Shown in pieces: positions 16,042-23,964 of a stretch of DNA of 64,000 nucleotides (position 1 is the stretch's first letter; each line of letters starts with the position of its first letter). The notes under the pieces are model-generated. The model made no database searches and had not been told where the DNA came from. It saw only the letters and a program-made list of their open reading frames with translations. A program made the translations under genes and the position numbers. The DNA comes from an uncultured Spirochaetaceae bacterium (lineage in GTDB: Bacteria > Spirochaetota > Spirochaetia > Sphaerochaetales > Sphaerochaetaceae): NCBI GenBank assembly GCA_944389145.1, contig CALXLH010000012.1, positions 1-64,000 on the forward strand, in the 5' to 3' direction.

Positions 16042-16663
16042 CTATACGTACTCCTATGGAGACATAGCCTCCGACGCTTAGCATCATATATCCCTGGTCG
16101 TATAGCGCTGTCGTGCTATCAGAGAGATACTTCATCAGATGTGCATCGTAGATCGCTCCCGCTGTTATCACAAGATGCTCGCCGGCGAAGAAGCGCACGC
16201 CTCCATCGGCCAGGACATCGAACGTGAAGCCGGTAGAGAAGAAATCATAGGAGCCTATGCCTAAGCGCATCGACAGGAAGAGATCGGCGATGCCCATACG
16301 ATAGCGGAAGACGGGACCGATGGAAAACGATAGGGATGATATGGCATCAGAGCCTTCCCATATATATCCGCTGCCATCATATGATGCCTTCTCAGAGAAG
16401 ACAGGCACTCCCATCACGGCCTTTACGGAAAGTCCTGCAGGCCCCTCGTTGAAGAACACATCGGCATCGAGCGACAGGAGCGTGCTGACACGGCGCTCGT
16501 AGTCGAAGTTCATATCATCCTCATTCCAGATCGGCAGCGGCGTCGAGAAGGCATTGGTATCATAGGCCAGCCCTCCCGATGCGGAGACATAGGCATAAGG
16601 GGCCGCCATCAACGGCAATGATAAGGCCAATAGCGATATAAGCAATCCGAAACGTCTGATCAT
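16034..16663 (-). CDS. predicted outer-membrane beta-barrel protein (cassette member 3)
   Basis: 209 residues. Signal peptide 1-20 (MIRRFGLLISLLALSLPLMA), then strands of alternating polarity such as LSFSIGPVFRYRMG, LFLSMRLGIG and LVITAGAIYDAH. It resembles the 203-residue downstream protein in size and strand pattern, suggesting an old duplication, though identity is low by eye. Its ATG overlaps the preceding stop by 4 bp (ATGA). Function unknown; probably a small eight- to ten-stranded barrel. Confidence 0.7.
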   Translation of the reverse strand: MIRRFGLLISLLALSLPLMAAPYAYVSASGGLAYDTNAFSTPLPIWNEDDMNFDYERRVSTLLSLDADVFFNEGPAGLSVKAVMGVPVFSEKASYDGSGYIWEGSDAISSLSFSIGPVFRYRMGIADLFLSMRLGIGSYDFFSTGFTFDVLADGGVRFFAGEHLVITAGAIYDAHLMKYLSDSTTALYDQGYMMLSVGGYVSIGVRIGG

Positions 16664-17832
16664 ATGCCTACCGTAACCCCGAACCTCTGCTCTACTCCTC
16701 CTGGCTCGCTGAAGGCTCCATCATAGGAGCATCCGATCTCATAGTATACCTTGCATATGCCGAATATCACGAACTCAGCCCTCAGGCCATAGCTTCCCAC
16801 AGTCTCAGCTATAGCCTCATTGACGCTTCCCCTGTTCAGCACATGGCCGAGCGCTACGCCGAAATCCCAGAAGAGCATCAGGGAAGGGAAGGAATCACGG
16901 CTGTTTATCTGAGGGCCATAGAGCGTCATGGACAGTCTGTTCATGATCACGTGAGAACCGTTAGGGACATCGTTGTCACCCCAGATATCCCCACCCTGCA
17001 CATAGGAGGGAACCTTATCCCCTATGATATATCTGTACATAAGCTTATCGTCAAGGACGATGGATAGCCAGGAAAGCTCAGGCCGCCTCTCCTGCCCTAT
17101 CGTAAGAAGCGTCTTGGAAAGCTCAAGCTCGTTCCATATGAGGAAGAAGTCAGCGCCGTCACCATATGACACAGGCATCCAGGATGGAGAGAAGCGGAGG
17201 TAGGAGGCGGCCCTTACGCCATCACGCCTCGTGACATCATCATCCATCCAGTCGAATCTGACTCCAGCGGTTACTGATGTCTGGAAGATTGAGCGTGAGC
17301 CGGCGAGCTCCGGCGCCCCGATCCAGGAGGACGAAGGAAATCGTTCGGTACGGACTCCCCCATCATATGTGCTGAATACTCCTTCCATATCATCAGGCGA
17401 TGTCAGCCATGAAAGGCGCTCATAGGCATTCTCGAATCGCCCATCCAGCGATATGAACGCCGTAATGAGATCCCTATCCTCATCCAGCGTCTCGCCAAAG
17501 CCCTGGGCGAAGAACAGGTTGAACTCATCGAAGAGCACAGTGTACTCAGTCGGATAGGACGGAGGATCCTTGGCAAGGATCGCGCCAGTATCCGGATCCT
17601 GGCGGAGCGTACGGTACATCAGGCCGTTATCGAGGCGGAATGCAAGGACTGTGCGCCTGCCTTCGATGAAATCAGGCATAGGGAAGTTGAACTGGTACTT
17701 CACCGACGTAGGGAAAATGCCCTCGCCGAACTCTGATTCCGTCCTGATATCGAAGACATGATAGCCAAAACCTATCGCAGGGAGCGGCATGATGGAAGCA
17801 AGGATAAGAAGCAGCATGATGATTCTCTTCAT
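16660..17832 (-). CDS. predicted outer-membrane beta-barrel protein (cassette member 2)
   Basis: 390 residues from the ATG at 17832, which follows GAGGAAGGA; the frame extends further upstream but that part has no signal peptide. Residues 1-18 form the signal peptide (MKRIIMLLLILASIMPLP). The mature part is aromatic-rich and strand-like. Shared landmarks with the 411-frame protein upstream, such as xQGFG followed by a charged turn, MYRYIIGD against FRYTGGD, LYGPQ against FTGPQ, and IFGICKVYYEIG against LFGFIRLEYQVG, indicate paralogy. No homology to a named porin recognised. Ten bp separate it from the upstream gene. Confidence 0.75.
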   Translation of the reverse strand: MKRIIMLLLILASIMPLPAIGFGYHVFDIRTESEFGEGIFPTSVKYQFNFPMPDFIEGRRTVLAFRLDNGLMYRTLRQDPDTGAILAKDPPSYPTEYTVLFDEFNLFFAQGFGETLDEDRDLITAFISLDGRFENAYERLSWLTSPDDMEGVFSTYDGGVRTERFPSSSWIGAPELAGSRSIFQTSVTAGVRFDWMDDDVTRRDGVRAASYLRFSPSWMPVSYGDGADFFLIWNELELSKTLLTIGQERRPELSWLSIVLDDKLMYRYIIGDKVPSYVQGGDIWGDNDVPNGSHVIMNRLSMTLYGPQINSRDSFPSLMLFWDFGVALGHVLNRGSVNEAIAETVGSYGLRAEFVIFGICKVYYEIGCSYDGAFSEPGGVEQRFGVTVGI

Positions 17833-17842
17833 TCCTTCCTCC

Positions 17843-19045
17843 TCATACCGACACATAGAACGAGAGTGCAGCATTCTGCCACCATCTCGGATACTCAGGC
17901 CATATGCCCCTGATGAAATCATAGCCTACCTGGTACTCAAGGCGTATGAATCCGAACAGCCGGACCTGCACGCGGACAGAAAGGCTTGACTGAAGCTCCA
18001 GCGCGAACGATGAGGAACCTATCTCATTGGCAACGCCTCCGAACATGAGCGTATTGTAAAGATTAATCTCGATAAAAGCGAAGCAATCTCCGGCCAGGAA
18101 CTGCGGCCCTGTGAAATGGAGCCATATCCGATCGGCTATCATGGCACGGAGCCTGTCATCCGGAAGCATGTTCTCAGGAATGACATCCCCTCCGGTATAC
18201 CTGAAGGTATTGGAATGGCCAATATACATATTCACCCAGTTCCAGCCATTATCCTGATAAACGGTGAATAGCTCCATCTTCTCCTCAAGATATGCTTCCA
18301 GACGCCAGAAATCGCTCTGGACGATGGAAGATGATTCATTGAACAGCCAGCGCGGCCCATAGTCGAAGGAGAGATCAAGGCTCAGCCCATGCTCGGTCTC
18401 GGCATCCGTGGGAGTATCACGATCAAGGTTGAGGTAGGCATCGAGATAAAGATAATCGGTATAGACCTGCCTGTTCCCCTCAAGCCAGGGATAGGCAGGA
18501 AGGCGGCCATCGAACGGAGGACGGGGATTGCCGCCGCTATCCACGAACAAAGGCTCATCATCATTCCCGGCCTTAGAAAGGTCCACCCTCTCCAGCGCCA
18601 TAGAGTAACGGGCATTGAAGCCGATACGGAGGTTTACCAATGAGCCATCCGCATAAAGCGGATTATCACCGAACCCTTGATCAAGGTAGACATCGATCGA
18701 TGCGCGCGGATTGAAGTATGTCGCGGCAGGAAGCCTGCTGATAGCCCTGTCAAACCAGATAGAGAGCCCAGTCTGATAGTCATAATTGCTATCTATGGTC
18801 CTGTTGTTGAAGGCAAACGACATCTCTACCTGGAACTCCGCATCCCGCTCGCCAGGAACAAGAGGGAAAAGGCGTTCGAAGCCGAATGTGGTGCCTATGG
18901 GGAAGAGCCCGAAGCCTATTCCATCCACGCCTTGCGACACGCCAGATATATAAGCAGAGAGAGAGTATGACGGATCAGCCGCCGCAGGAAGCAGAAGCAG
19001 TACGATGGCTATGGCTGTCAATACGGCTCTTCTCTGCATAGGCAT
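17843..19045 (-). CDS. predicted outer-membrane beta-barrel protein (cassette member 1)
   Basis: About 400 residues. The ATG at 19045 overlaps the hydrolase stop as TGATG; a second ATG at 19039 (MQRRAVLTAIAIVLLL) is nearly equivalent. Signal peptide to about residue 23. Mature protein rich in Tyr, Phe, Trp and acidic turns, with many short alternating strands, as in a large barrel. Paralogue of the next gene by shared landmarks (DQGFGDN, HFTGPQF, LFGFIRLEYQVGYDF). Neither is recognisably a known porin or TonB receptor. Linked by overlap to the esterase, which suggests a joint envelope role. Confidence 0.75.
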   Translation of the reverse strand: MPMQRRAVLTAIAIVLLLLPAAADPSYSLSAYISGVSQGVDGIGFGLFPIGTTFGFERLFPLVPGERDAEFQVEMSFAFNNRTIDSNYDYQTGLSIWFDRAISRLPAATYFNPRASIDVYLDQGFGDNPLYADGSLVNLRIGFNARYSMALERVDLSKAGNDDEPLFVDSGGNPRPPFDGRLPAYPWLEGNRQVYTDYLYLDAYLNLDRDTPTDAETEHGLSLDLSFDYGPRWLFNESSSIVQSDFWRLEAYLEEKMELFTVYQDNGWNWVNMYIGHSNTFRYTGGDVIPENMLPDDRLRAMIADRIWLHFTGPQFLAGDCFAFIEINLYNTLMFGGVANEIGSSSFALELQSSLSVRVQVRLFGFIRLEYQVGYDFIRGIWPEYPRWWQNAALSFYVSV

Positions 19046-19821
19046 CAGTATGCAAACCGGAATAAGCGCGAAAGCCACGATATGGCCAGCATCATCCAGT
19101 CCTGTACTCCCTTTTCCTCCGGTCCCATCTCATTGTGCCCTGCAGATAGCCCATGCCGGCCTTCGCTGAAGATATGGAGCTCGAAAGGCACGCCTTGATT
19201 CCGCAGGGCAGAAGCCATCATGAGCGAGTTCTCCACGGGAACGGCCTCATCAGCCGCAGTATGCCATATAAAGCAAGGAGGCATCTCCTTCCCTACCTGG
19301 TTCTCTATCGAATAATAATCGGCAAGCTGCTTATCGCCGCGGATAAGCATATCCCTAGATCCCTTGTGGGTATAGCGGCCCATGGTTATGACGGGGTAAG
19401 CGAGGATGGCTGCATCGACCCGGCACTCCTCTCCATATAGCTGATGGTGAGAAGCGATCGAGGCCGCAAGATGCCCGCCTGCAGAGAAGCCCATGACAGC
19501 GATCTTATCGCCTTCGATATCAAGGCGGCCGGCATCCCGCCTCAGCACTGAGATGGCCTGGGCAGCTTCAGCCTCAGGGCTTGAGGAAAGGATATCGCTG
19601 CCGACGCTATAGCGAAGCACGAACACCTGATAGCCTGCGGTGAAGAACGGGAATAGCACCGGATCCTCCTCCCTGGGGGAGAGATGGCTGTATCCTCCTC
19701 CTGGGAACACGAGGATCGCAGGTCTTTTCCTATATGTATCGCATATGGCGGAATAATCCTCATGGATATAGCCGATGAGCGATCGGTCATTCCTGCCTAT
19801 GAGGTACTCTACTCTCTTCAT
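19045..19821 (-). CDS. alpha/beta-hydrolase (acetyl-esterase-like)
   Basis: 258 residues from the ATG at 19821. Recognisable: oxyanion region FPGGGYSHLSPREEDP, nucleophile elbow GFSAGGH (Ser), the Asp near WHTAADEAVPVENS and the catalytic His in FSEGRHGLS. This is the BD-FAE/axe-type carboxylesterase pattern used on acetylated sugars. No signal peptide, so cytoplasmic. The start is chosen because CATAAT (19828-19833) with a TTGGAA -35 at 17 bp ends 6 nt before this ATG; nine extra codons upstream would overlap the -10 box. First gene of the beta-barrel operon. Confidence 0.85.
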   Translation of the reverse strand: MKRVEYLIGRNDRSLIGYIHEDYSAICDTYRKRPAILVFPGGGYSHLSPREEDPVLFPFFTAGYQVFVLRYSVGSDILSSSPEAEAAQAISVLRRDAGRLDIEGDKIAVMGFSAGGHLAASIASHHQLYGEECRVDAAILAYPVITMGRYTHKGSRDMLIRGDKQLADYYSIENQVGKEMPPCFIWHTAADEAVPVENSLMMASALRNQGVPFELHIFSEGRHGLSAGHNEMGPEEKGVQDWMMLAISWLSRLFRFAY

Positions 19822-19827
19822 ATGGAC

Positions 19828-19856
19828 ATTATGCGCCAGAGAAGACATATTTCCAA
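19828..19856 (-). promoter_or_regulatory. promoter of the esterase/beta-barrel operon, probably leaderless
   Basis: Minus strand TTGGAA (19856-19851), 17-bp spacer, CATAAT (19833-19828), 6 nt, ATG at 19821. No Shine-Dalgarno sequence. Confidence 0.55.
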
Positions 19857-19869
19857 CAGCCCTGAATCC

Positions 19870-19899
19870 TTGACACTACCATGGCCTTGAAAGTATAGT
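19870..19899 (+). promoter_or_regulatory. sigma-70 promoter of tRNA-Leu
   Basis: TTGACA (19870-19875), 18-bp spacer, TATAGT (19894-19899), 11 nt before the first base of the tRNA. Confidence 0.75.
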
Positions 19900-19910
19900 C
19901 TTTCCATACT

Positions 19911-19994
19911 GCCCAGATGGCGGAACTGGTAGACGCGCTAGTTTCAGGTACTAGTCTCTGCAAGGAGATGGGGGTTCGAGTCCCCCTCTGGGCA
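19911..19994 (+). tRNA. tRNA-Leu(CAG)
   Basis: 84-nt class II tRNA. Acceptor GCCCAGA pairs with TCTGGGC and the discriminator is A. D stem GCG/CGC with loop AACTGGTAGA, anticodon stem CTAGT/ACTAG with loop TTCAGGT, giving anticodon CAG that reads CUG. A long variable arm and the T arm GGGGG-TTCGAGT-CCCCC follow. CCA is not encoded. An AT-rich lipoprotein gene lies directly behind it. Confidence 0.96.
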
Positions 19995-20028
19995 AATAAA
20001 CCGTAAATCATATATGTGAGAATCTGTA

Positions 20029-21303
20029 TCAGACTTTCTTCCCTTCTGGATAGAAAATCAGATTTTCCCCTGATTTATCATAAAGTACTCCATCAATTGA
20101 ACTGTAATATTGGTTGTCTTCATCAACTATTATTTCTATGAGAGTACTCAGATTCTTGAAAGCCTTTGGCTCTATTCCGCTTACACTTGAAGGAATAAAT
20201 ATGGAGGTTAAATTACTATTCTCAAAAACAGTTTCTCCTATATAAGTCAGGGAGTTGGAAAGTTTGATGGTTTCGATTCCCGAGCCGGAAAAAGCTCCTT
20301 GGTTGATTGTTGTTACTGAGTCAGGAAGCTCGATATGTTTTAGAGCTGTTGTATCCTTGAATGCTTCATAACCAATGACTTTCAAGCCTTCAGAAAGATT
20401 TACTTGTGTAAGATTGGAGCAATAAGCAAATGCGCCTCCTCCGATTTCTTTTATATTCGAAGGTATTGTAATTGATGAAATAGCTGTGCTCATGAAAGCA
20501 TTGCTAGGGATAACCTCTAGTCCGTTTCCGATTTTTACTTCAGAAAGAGAAGTACAACCTTCGAAAACACTATGATCCATTACTGAAACACTATCTGGAA
20601 TTTCAATTGAGATTAATGAAGAGCACTTTTCAAAAGCAAATACACCGATTATTTGAAGCCTTTTGGGCAAAGTAATCTCTGCCAGACTCCTACAAAATGC
20701 AAAGGCATCCCAGCCTATTTCATAGAGAGAATCTGGTAAATTTATCGTCTTGAGAGATGAACAATTGTAGAAAGCGTCTATTCCTATTTCGTTTATACTA
20801 TCAGGCAATATTACAGTTTCTAGAAAAGTACAGCTCCTGAATGCATCATTCCATATTTTGGTTATTCTTTCACCATTTAAGAATTCCGGAATTTCAACAT
20901 TTCTTACTGCCTTGTCAGTACAGGTCACAGCCCCATTTATGACAGTAAGTTTTTCCTTCATATCATTTCGGCACCATTTGGCATAGAATTCTGTTGAATA
21001 ATATGGAGTATATGTCTGCTGGACTGATATGAGTTTCCCATCGACAAACCATCCTTCAAATGAGTACCCCTCCTTTTCAGGCAAAGGGATAGAAATGGGA
21101 TTTCCTGCTTCTACTGATAAAGTTTGTATAAGAGTTTCCCCATTATAAAATGAAAGTTCGACATTCATAGTAACGGGTTCTTCTTGAGTATCATCAGGAT
21201 TATCAATCTCTTCTTGAGTGACATCAGGATTATTAATATTGTGTGAACACGCTGTGACTAAAACAACAGACATCAAAAGGATTAGGGCAATATTGAGCTT
21301 CAT
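20029..21303 (-). CDS. BspA-type leucine-rich-repeat surface lipoprotein
   Basis: 424 residues. Lipoprotein signal with lipobox VTAC and Cys19; then an Asp/Glu/Pro linker, one InlB B-repeat-like (Listeria-Bacteroides) module at about 48-108 (SFEGWFVDGKLIS...FYAKW), then about ten BspA/TpLRR repeats of roughly 23 residues, such as ITLPKRLQIIGVFAFEKCSSL. Family members are exposed adhesins or matrix-binding proteins of host-associated bacteria. The start at 21303 is chosen since GGAGAG precedes it by 5 nt. The gene is clearly more AT-rich than its neighbours and abuts tRNA-Leu tail to tail, suggesting recent acquisition. Confidence 0.85.
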   Translation of the reverse strand: MKLNIALILLMSVVLVTACSHNINNPDVTQEEIDNPDDTQEEPVTMNVELSFYNGETLIQTLSVEAGNPISIPLPEKEGYSFEGWFVDGKLISVQQTYTPYYSTEFYAKWCRNDMKEKLTVINGAVTCTDKAVRNVEIPEFLNGERITKIWNDAFRSCTFLETVILPDSINEIGIDAFYNCSSLKTINLPDSLYEIGWDAFAFCRSLAEITLPKRLQIIGVFAFEKCSSLISIEIPDSVSVMDHSVFEGCTSLSEVKIGNGLEVIPSNAFMSTAISSITIPSNIKEIGGGAFAYCSNLTQVNLSEGLKVIGYEAFKDTTALKHIELPDSVTTINQGAFSGSGIETIKLSNSLTYIGETVFENSNLTSIFIPSSVSGIEPKAFKNLSTLIEIIVDEDNQYYSSIDGVLYDKSGENLIFYPEGKKV

Positions 21304-21376
21304 TTTTCTCTCCATATAATCCTTCGAATGCTGGATAAAGCAGATTCAATGGACTTCTCATAAGCAGTTTGCCTGA

Positions 21377-21404
21377 ATTATATCATTTTCTTGCTTTAGT
21401 CTAA
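21377..21404 (-). promoter_or_regulatory. promoter of the BspA-type gene
   Basis: Minus strand TTAGAC (21404-21399), 16-bp spacer, TATAAT (21382-21377). A leader of about 65 nt follows, with the ribosome-binding site GGAGAG. Confidence 0.6.
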
Positions 21405-21743
21405 TGCTTTCAGCCTTCTCTGTCAGGTGCATCTTGAAGTTCAGCTGTATGAGATTCAGAATCTACCTGATCATGTAGGGCTAATCATCTCAAATAGGGG
21501 AAAGGCAGATGCCACCAATCCCCGGTCTCACTGTCAACTATCAAAAGATACCGTGATGTATGGTATCTGTCATATCAATATCCATGATAAGTCCTGGCCA
21601 GCCAAAGAGGCATGTTACCAAGAGTCCTCCTATAGACACGATACATCATCTGTGAAAATCCGATGCCATGTCTAACATTCACATCACACAGCCGCAGGAT
21701 TCCATGCAAGAATCAAGGCAGAGGAATCTTTAGGAGGTAATGT
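21405..21743. other. intergenic stretch without a supported gene
   Basis: An 82-codon frame (21427-21675, plus strand) crosses this stretch but has no ribosome-binding site, no family signature and an unlikely composition (many His and Cys). The only clear feature is AGGAGGTAATGT directly before the lipoprotein ATG. I could not identify its promoter. Confidence 0.5.
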
Positions 21744-22178
21744 ATGAAGAAACTTGTATCTGCCGCTTCCATGATGCTTGTCATGGCGATGGTCCTCTCA
21801 TCCTGCCAGCCGCAGCCTGCGACTAAGGAGGATATAGAGAATGCCAGCGCGCTGATCACGCTGTATGGCGCTTCGCAGATCTACATCACTCATTATGAGA
21901 TTGATGGATCGCTGGAAGAGGGAACGTTGCAGAGAACGCTCGTGAAAGATGTGGATATCGGAGACTCTACCCTTACGAAGGCTGTCGCCAGGCTCACGGT
22001 GACGGGCGACAGGCAAAGCACCAGCGTAGAGCTGGCAGGCCATGTGAATGGAGGCAATCATTCGATGTCGGCAAGCATGACGCATGTACAGGGCAACGAT
22101 CCTTCCTACTCCATCCGTATCGACCGCAAGCCTATCGATCCGACAACCATCGATGTGGATAAGCTGTTCGGCATCTGA
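21744..22178 (+). CDS. small hypothetical lipoprotein
   Basis: 144 residues. Signal sequence MKKLVSAASMMLVMAMVLSSC with the lipidation Cys at 21. The mature part has mixed beta-strand character (LITLYGASQIYITHYEIDG, VARLTVTGDRQSTSVELAGHV). No family recognised. An almost ideal AGGAGGTAATGT site precedes it. Monocistronic; 52 bp before the next gene, which has its own promoter. Confidence 0.75.
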   Translation: MKKLVSAASMMLVMAMVLSSCQPQPATKEDIENASALITLYGASQIYITHYEIDGSLEEGTLQRTLVKDVDIGDSTLTKAVARLTVTGDRQSTSVELAGHVNGGNHSMSASMTHVQGNDPSYSIRIDRKPIDPTTIDVDKLFGI

Positions 22179-22193
22179 TAGCGCTTCCTACCG

Positions 22194-22223
22194 TTGTACA
22201 ATCAGCTTGTGATAAGGTATCCT
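22194..22223 (+). promoter_or_regulatory. promoter of the ymdB-like/lpt/rpoN operon, probably leaderless
   Basis: TTGTAC (22194-22199), 18-bp spacer, TATCCT (22218-22223), then 7 nt to the ATG at 22231. No Shine-Dalgarno sequence. Confidence 0.5.
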
Positions 22224-22230
22224 GTCTAGC

Positions 22231-23076
22231 ATGGTCAGGATACTATTTCTTGGTGAGGTCACGGGAAGGCCCGGAATCGCAGCTCTGAAAGCCGGACTTC
22301 CCTCCCTCAAGCAGGAATTGAACATAGATTATACCGTTGCGAATGCCGAGGGAATGACAAACGGATTCGGACTTGGAAAGCAGCATTCGCTCCAGCTCGC
22401 GAAGCTTGGAGTAGATCTCATAACAGGCGGAGAAAAGCTTTTCTACAAGATAGATATGGTGGACTTCATCGCCCATGCGTCATTCATACTCCGTCCGGCG
22501 AACTACCCACCCTCATGTCCGGGAAGAAGCTATAGGATCGTGACGCTCAAGGACAGGAAGTTCCTTTTCGTGAGCCTGCAGGGAAACGCTCTGCTTACCA
22601 GGCAGAACCTGCAGAACGCATTTTCTTCAGCGGACCTGCTGCTCAAGAAGCTCACGGAGAAGGAACCAGGAATCATTCCGATAGTCATATTCCATGCGGC
22701 AGCGACAGCTGAGAAGAGAACGATGTTCTTCTTCCTCGATGGCAAGGCTGCAGCGCTCATAGGCACCCACACGAAGGTGATAAGCGCAGATGAGACGGTA
22801 AGCGAGAAGGGACTGGCATATATCAGCGATAACGGCAGGGTCGGATCATTCATGTCCGTAGGAGGATTCGATCCGGCAACCGAGATCAGCAAGCTGCGTT
22901 CCCAGCTTCCCGTAAGGAGCCAGGAGTGCTGGGATGACGGCATGATACAGGGAACAGTCGTCACGATCGACGAGGAGAGCGGAAGGAGCACGGCTATCGA
23001 GCGTGTGATGCGCAGGGTCCAGATACGAAGGCCGGAGGCACATGATGAGAAAGGAAGTAACGATTCAGCAAGCTGA
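22231..23076 (+). CDS. YmdB-like metallophosphoesterase with eroded active site
   Basis: 281 residues. The order of motifs matches YmdB (2',3'-cyclic nucleotide phosphodiesterase): LFLGEVTGRPG, VANAEGMTNGFG, ITGGEKLF, FHAAATAEKR and IGTHTKV. In active YmdB these contain GDVVG, NGEN, GNHTWD, DFHAEATSEK and GTHTHV. Here the metal-binding Asp is Glu9, the Asn after Glu is Gly, NH of GNH is GE, and the second His of GTHTH is Lys. Several ligands are therefore missing and catalysis is doubtful; a structural or regulatory role is possible. First gene of an operon ending with rpoN; its end overlaps the RseC-like gene. Confidence 0.75.
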   Translation: MVRILFLGEVTGRPGIAALKAGLPSLKQELNIDYTVANAEGMTNGFGLGKQHSLQLAKLGVDLITGGEKLFYKIDMVDFIAHASFILRPANYPPSCPGRSYRIVTLKDRKFLFVSLQGNALLTRQNLQNAFSSADLLLKKLTEKEPGIIPIVIFHAAATAEKRTMFFFLDGKAAALIGTHTKVISADETVSEKGLAYISDNGRVGSFMSVGGFDPATEISKLRSQLPVRSQECWDDGMIQGTVVTIDEESGRSTAIERVMRRVQIRRPEAHDEKGSNDSAS

Positions 23077-23443
23077 TGGCGAGAAGATAACCGCAGGCTG
23101 TGACAGAAGCGCATGCGAAGGCTGCAAGGGCTCGTTCTTCTGCACGTCAAGGAAAGCCTCGTTCGAGGTACTGAATCCTGAGAAGATCGATCTCTCAGCC
23201 GGAGACACGGCAGAGATAGACATGCCTTCATCGAAAACGCTCTTCTCTGTCTTCATGTCCCTTGGACTGCCTCTCCTGATGTTCCTTCCCGGATACTTCA
23301 TTGCTACGCTCATCACTGAAAGCGAGGGACTGAGATTCCTCGGAGCGATGGCAGGGGTTGCCGTAGGCTTCGCGATAGCCGCACTCTACTTCCATATCAG
23401 GAAGAATGAATACATGCCTCGCGTGATAAGGAAGGTCAGATGA
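23042..23443 (+). CDS. RseC/RsxC-associated (SoxR-reducing) family membrane protein
   Basis: 133 residues. The N-terminal part has a four-cysteine group C20-x4-C25-x2-C28-x5-C34 as in RseC proteins, followed by two adjacent transmembrane helices (about 70-88 and 98-117) and a short basic tail. RseC proteins accompany Rnf/Rsx electron-transport complexes and SoxR reduction; no rnf gene is in this window. It starts at ATG-ATG (23042 or 23045) inside the previous gene and ends with a 4-bp overlap to lptC. Confidence 0.7.
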   Translation: MMRKEVTIQQADGEKITAGCDRSACEGCKGSFFCTSRKASFEVLNPEKIDLSAGDTAEIDMPSSKTLFSVFMSLGLPLLMFLPGYFIATLITESEGLRFLGAMAGVAVGFAIAALYFHIRKNEYMPRVIRKVR

Positions 23444-23964
23444 GGAAGGCCCTTCCCCTGCTGCTTGCGCTGATACTCCTCGCATCATGCTCATTCGTTA
23501 CGGATGATGGGGAGAGAAGCGAAAAGGCAAAGGTCCCTGATATCATCCTGGAAGGGGCCAGGTACACGCTCGGGCAAAGCGGCGAGGAACCTATATTCAT
23601 AACAAGCAGCCGCATGGCGTTCTACAGTGCCGACGAAAGGGCGACAGCAGAGGATATGAGCTTCGTGCAGTATGACAGCGAAGGGAATGTTACCCTTGAA
23701 GGCCGTGCCGACCATGCAGTTATAGACACAGGGACGAGGTCGATGGATCTCTCAGGAAGCGTGAGGCTTGAGCAGAAGCGGAACGGGATGCTCATAGAGG
23801 CAGAGGCACTATCCTTCAGCAGTTCCACCGAAGAGGTGGAGGCAGAAGGCAGCGTGTACGTCAGATCAGATGATGGAGAATTCAGCGGAACAGGATTCAA
23901 GGGAGACCTCAGGGAAGACGCATACTCGTTCCAGAGCATTGAGGAGGGAATTTTCGCAATATGA
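23440..23964 (+). CDS. lptC: LptC-like LPS/glycolipid export protein (lipoprotein form)
   Basis: 174 residues. Begins with a lipoprotein signal (MRKALPLLLALILLASC, Cys17) rather than the transmembrane anchor of E. coli LptC, then a beta-jellyroll of the OstA/LptC kind with repeated strands (ITSSRMAFYSADERATAEDMSF, LEGRADHAVID, MLIEAEALSFSSSTEEVEAEGSV). It would bridge the LptBFG machine to LptA. Assignment rests on fold pattern and on the lptC-lptA-lptB order. Overlaps both neighbours by 4 bp. Confidence 0.75.
   Translation: MRKALPLLLALILLASCSFVTDDGERSEKAKVPDIILEGARYTLGQSGEEPIFITSSRMAFYSADERATAEDMSFVQYDSEGNVTLEGRADHAVIDTGTRSMDLSGSVRLEQKRNGMLIEAEALSFSSSTEEVEAEGSVYVRSDDGEFSGTGFKGDLREDAYSFQSIEEGIFAI

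Noticed and set aside
21427..21675. 82-codon frame between the BspA gene and the lipoprotein gene
   Set aside because: No start context, no recognisable motif, unlikely amino-acid composition.
19911..21743. Integrative element using tRNA-Leu as attachment site
   Set aside because: I looked for a second copy of the tRNA 3' end and for an integrase and found neither, so only single-gene acquisition is proposed.
23042..23076. Frameshift joining the ymdB-like and RseC-like genes
   Set aside because: The 35-bp overlap is in different frames, both proteins have complete families' worth of motifs, and other overlaps in the operon are similar.
22530..23231. 233-codon minus-strand frame opposite the ymdB-like gene
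   Set aside because: Ser/Arg/Leu-rich mirror of a gene with clear family motifs and operon overlaps.
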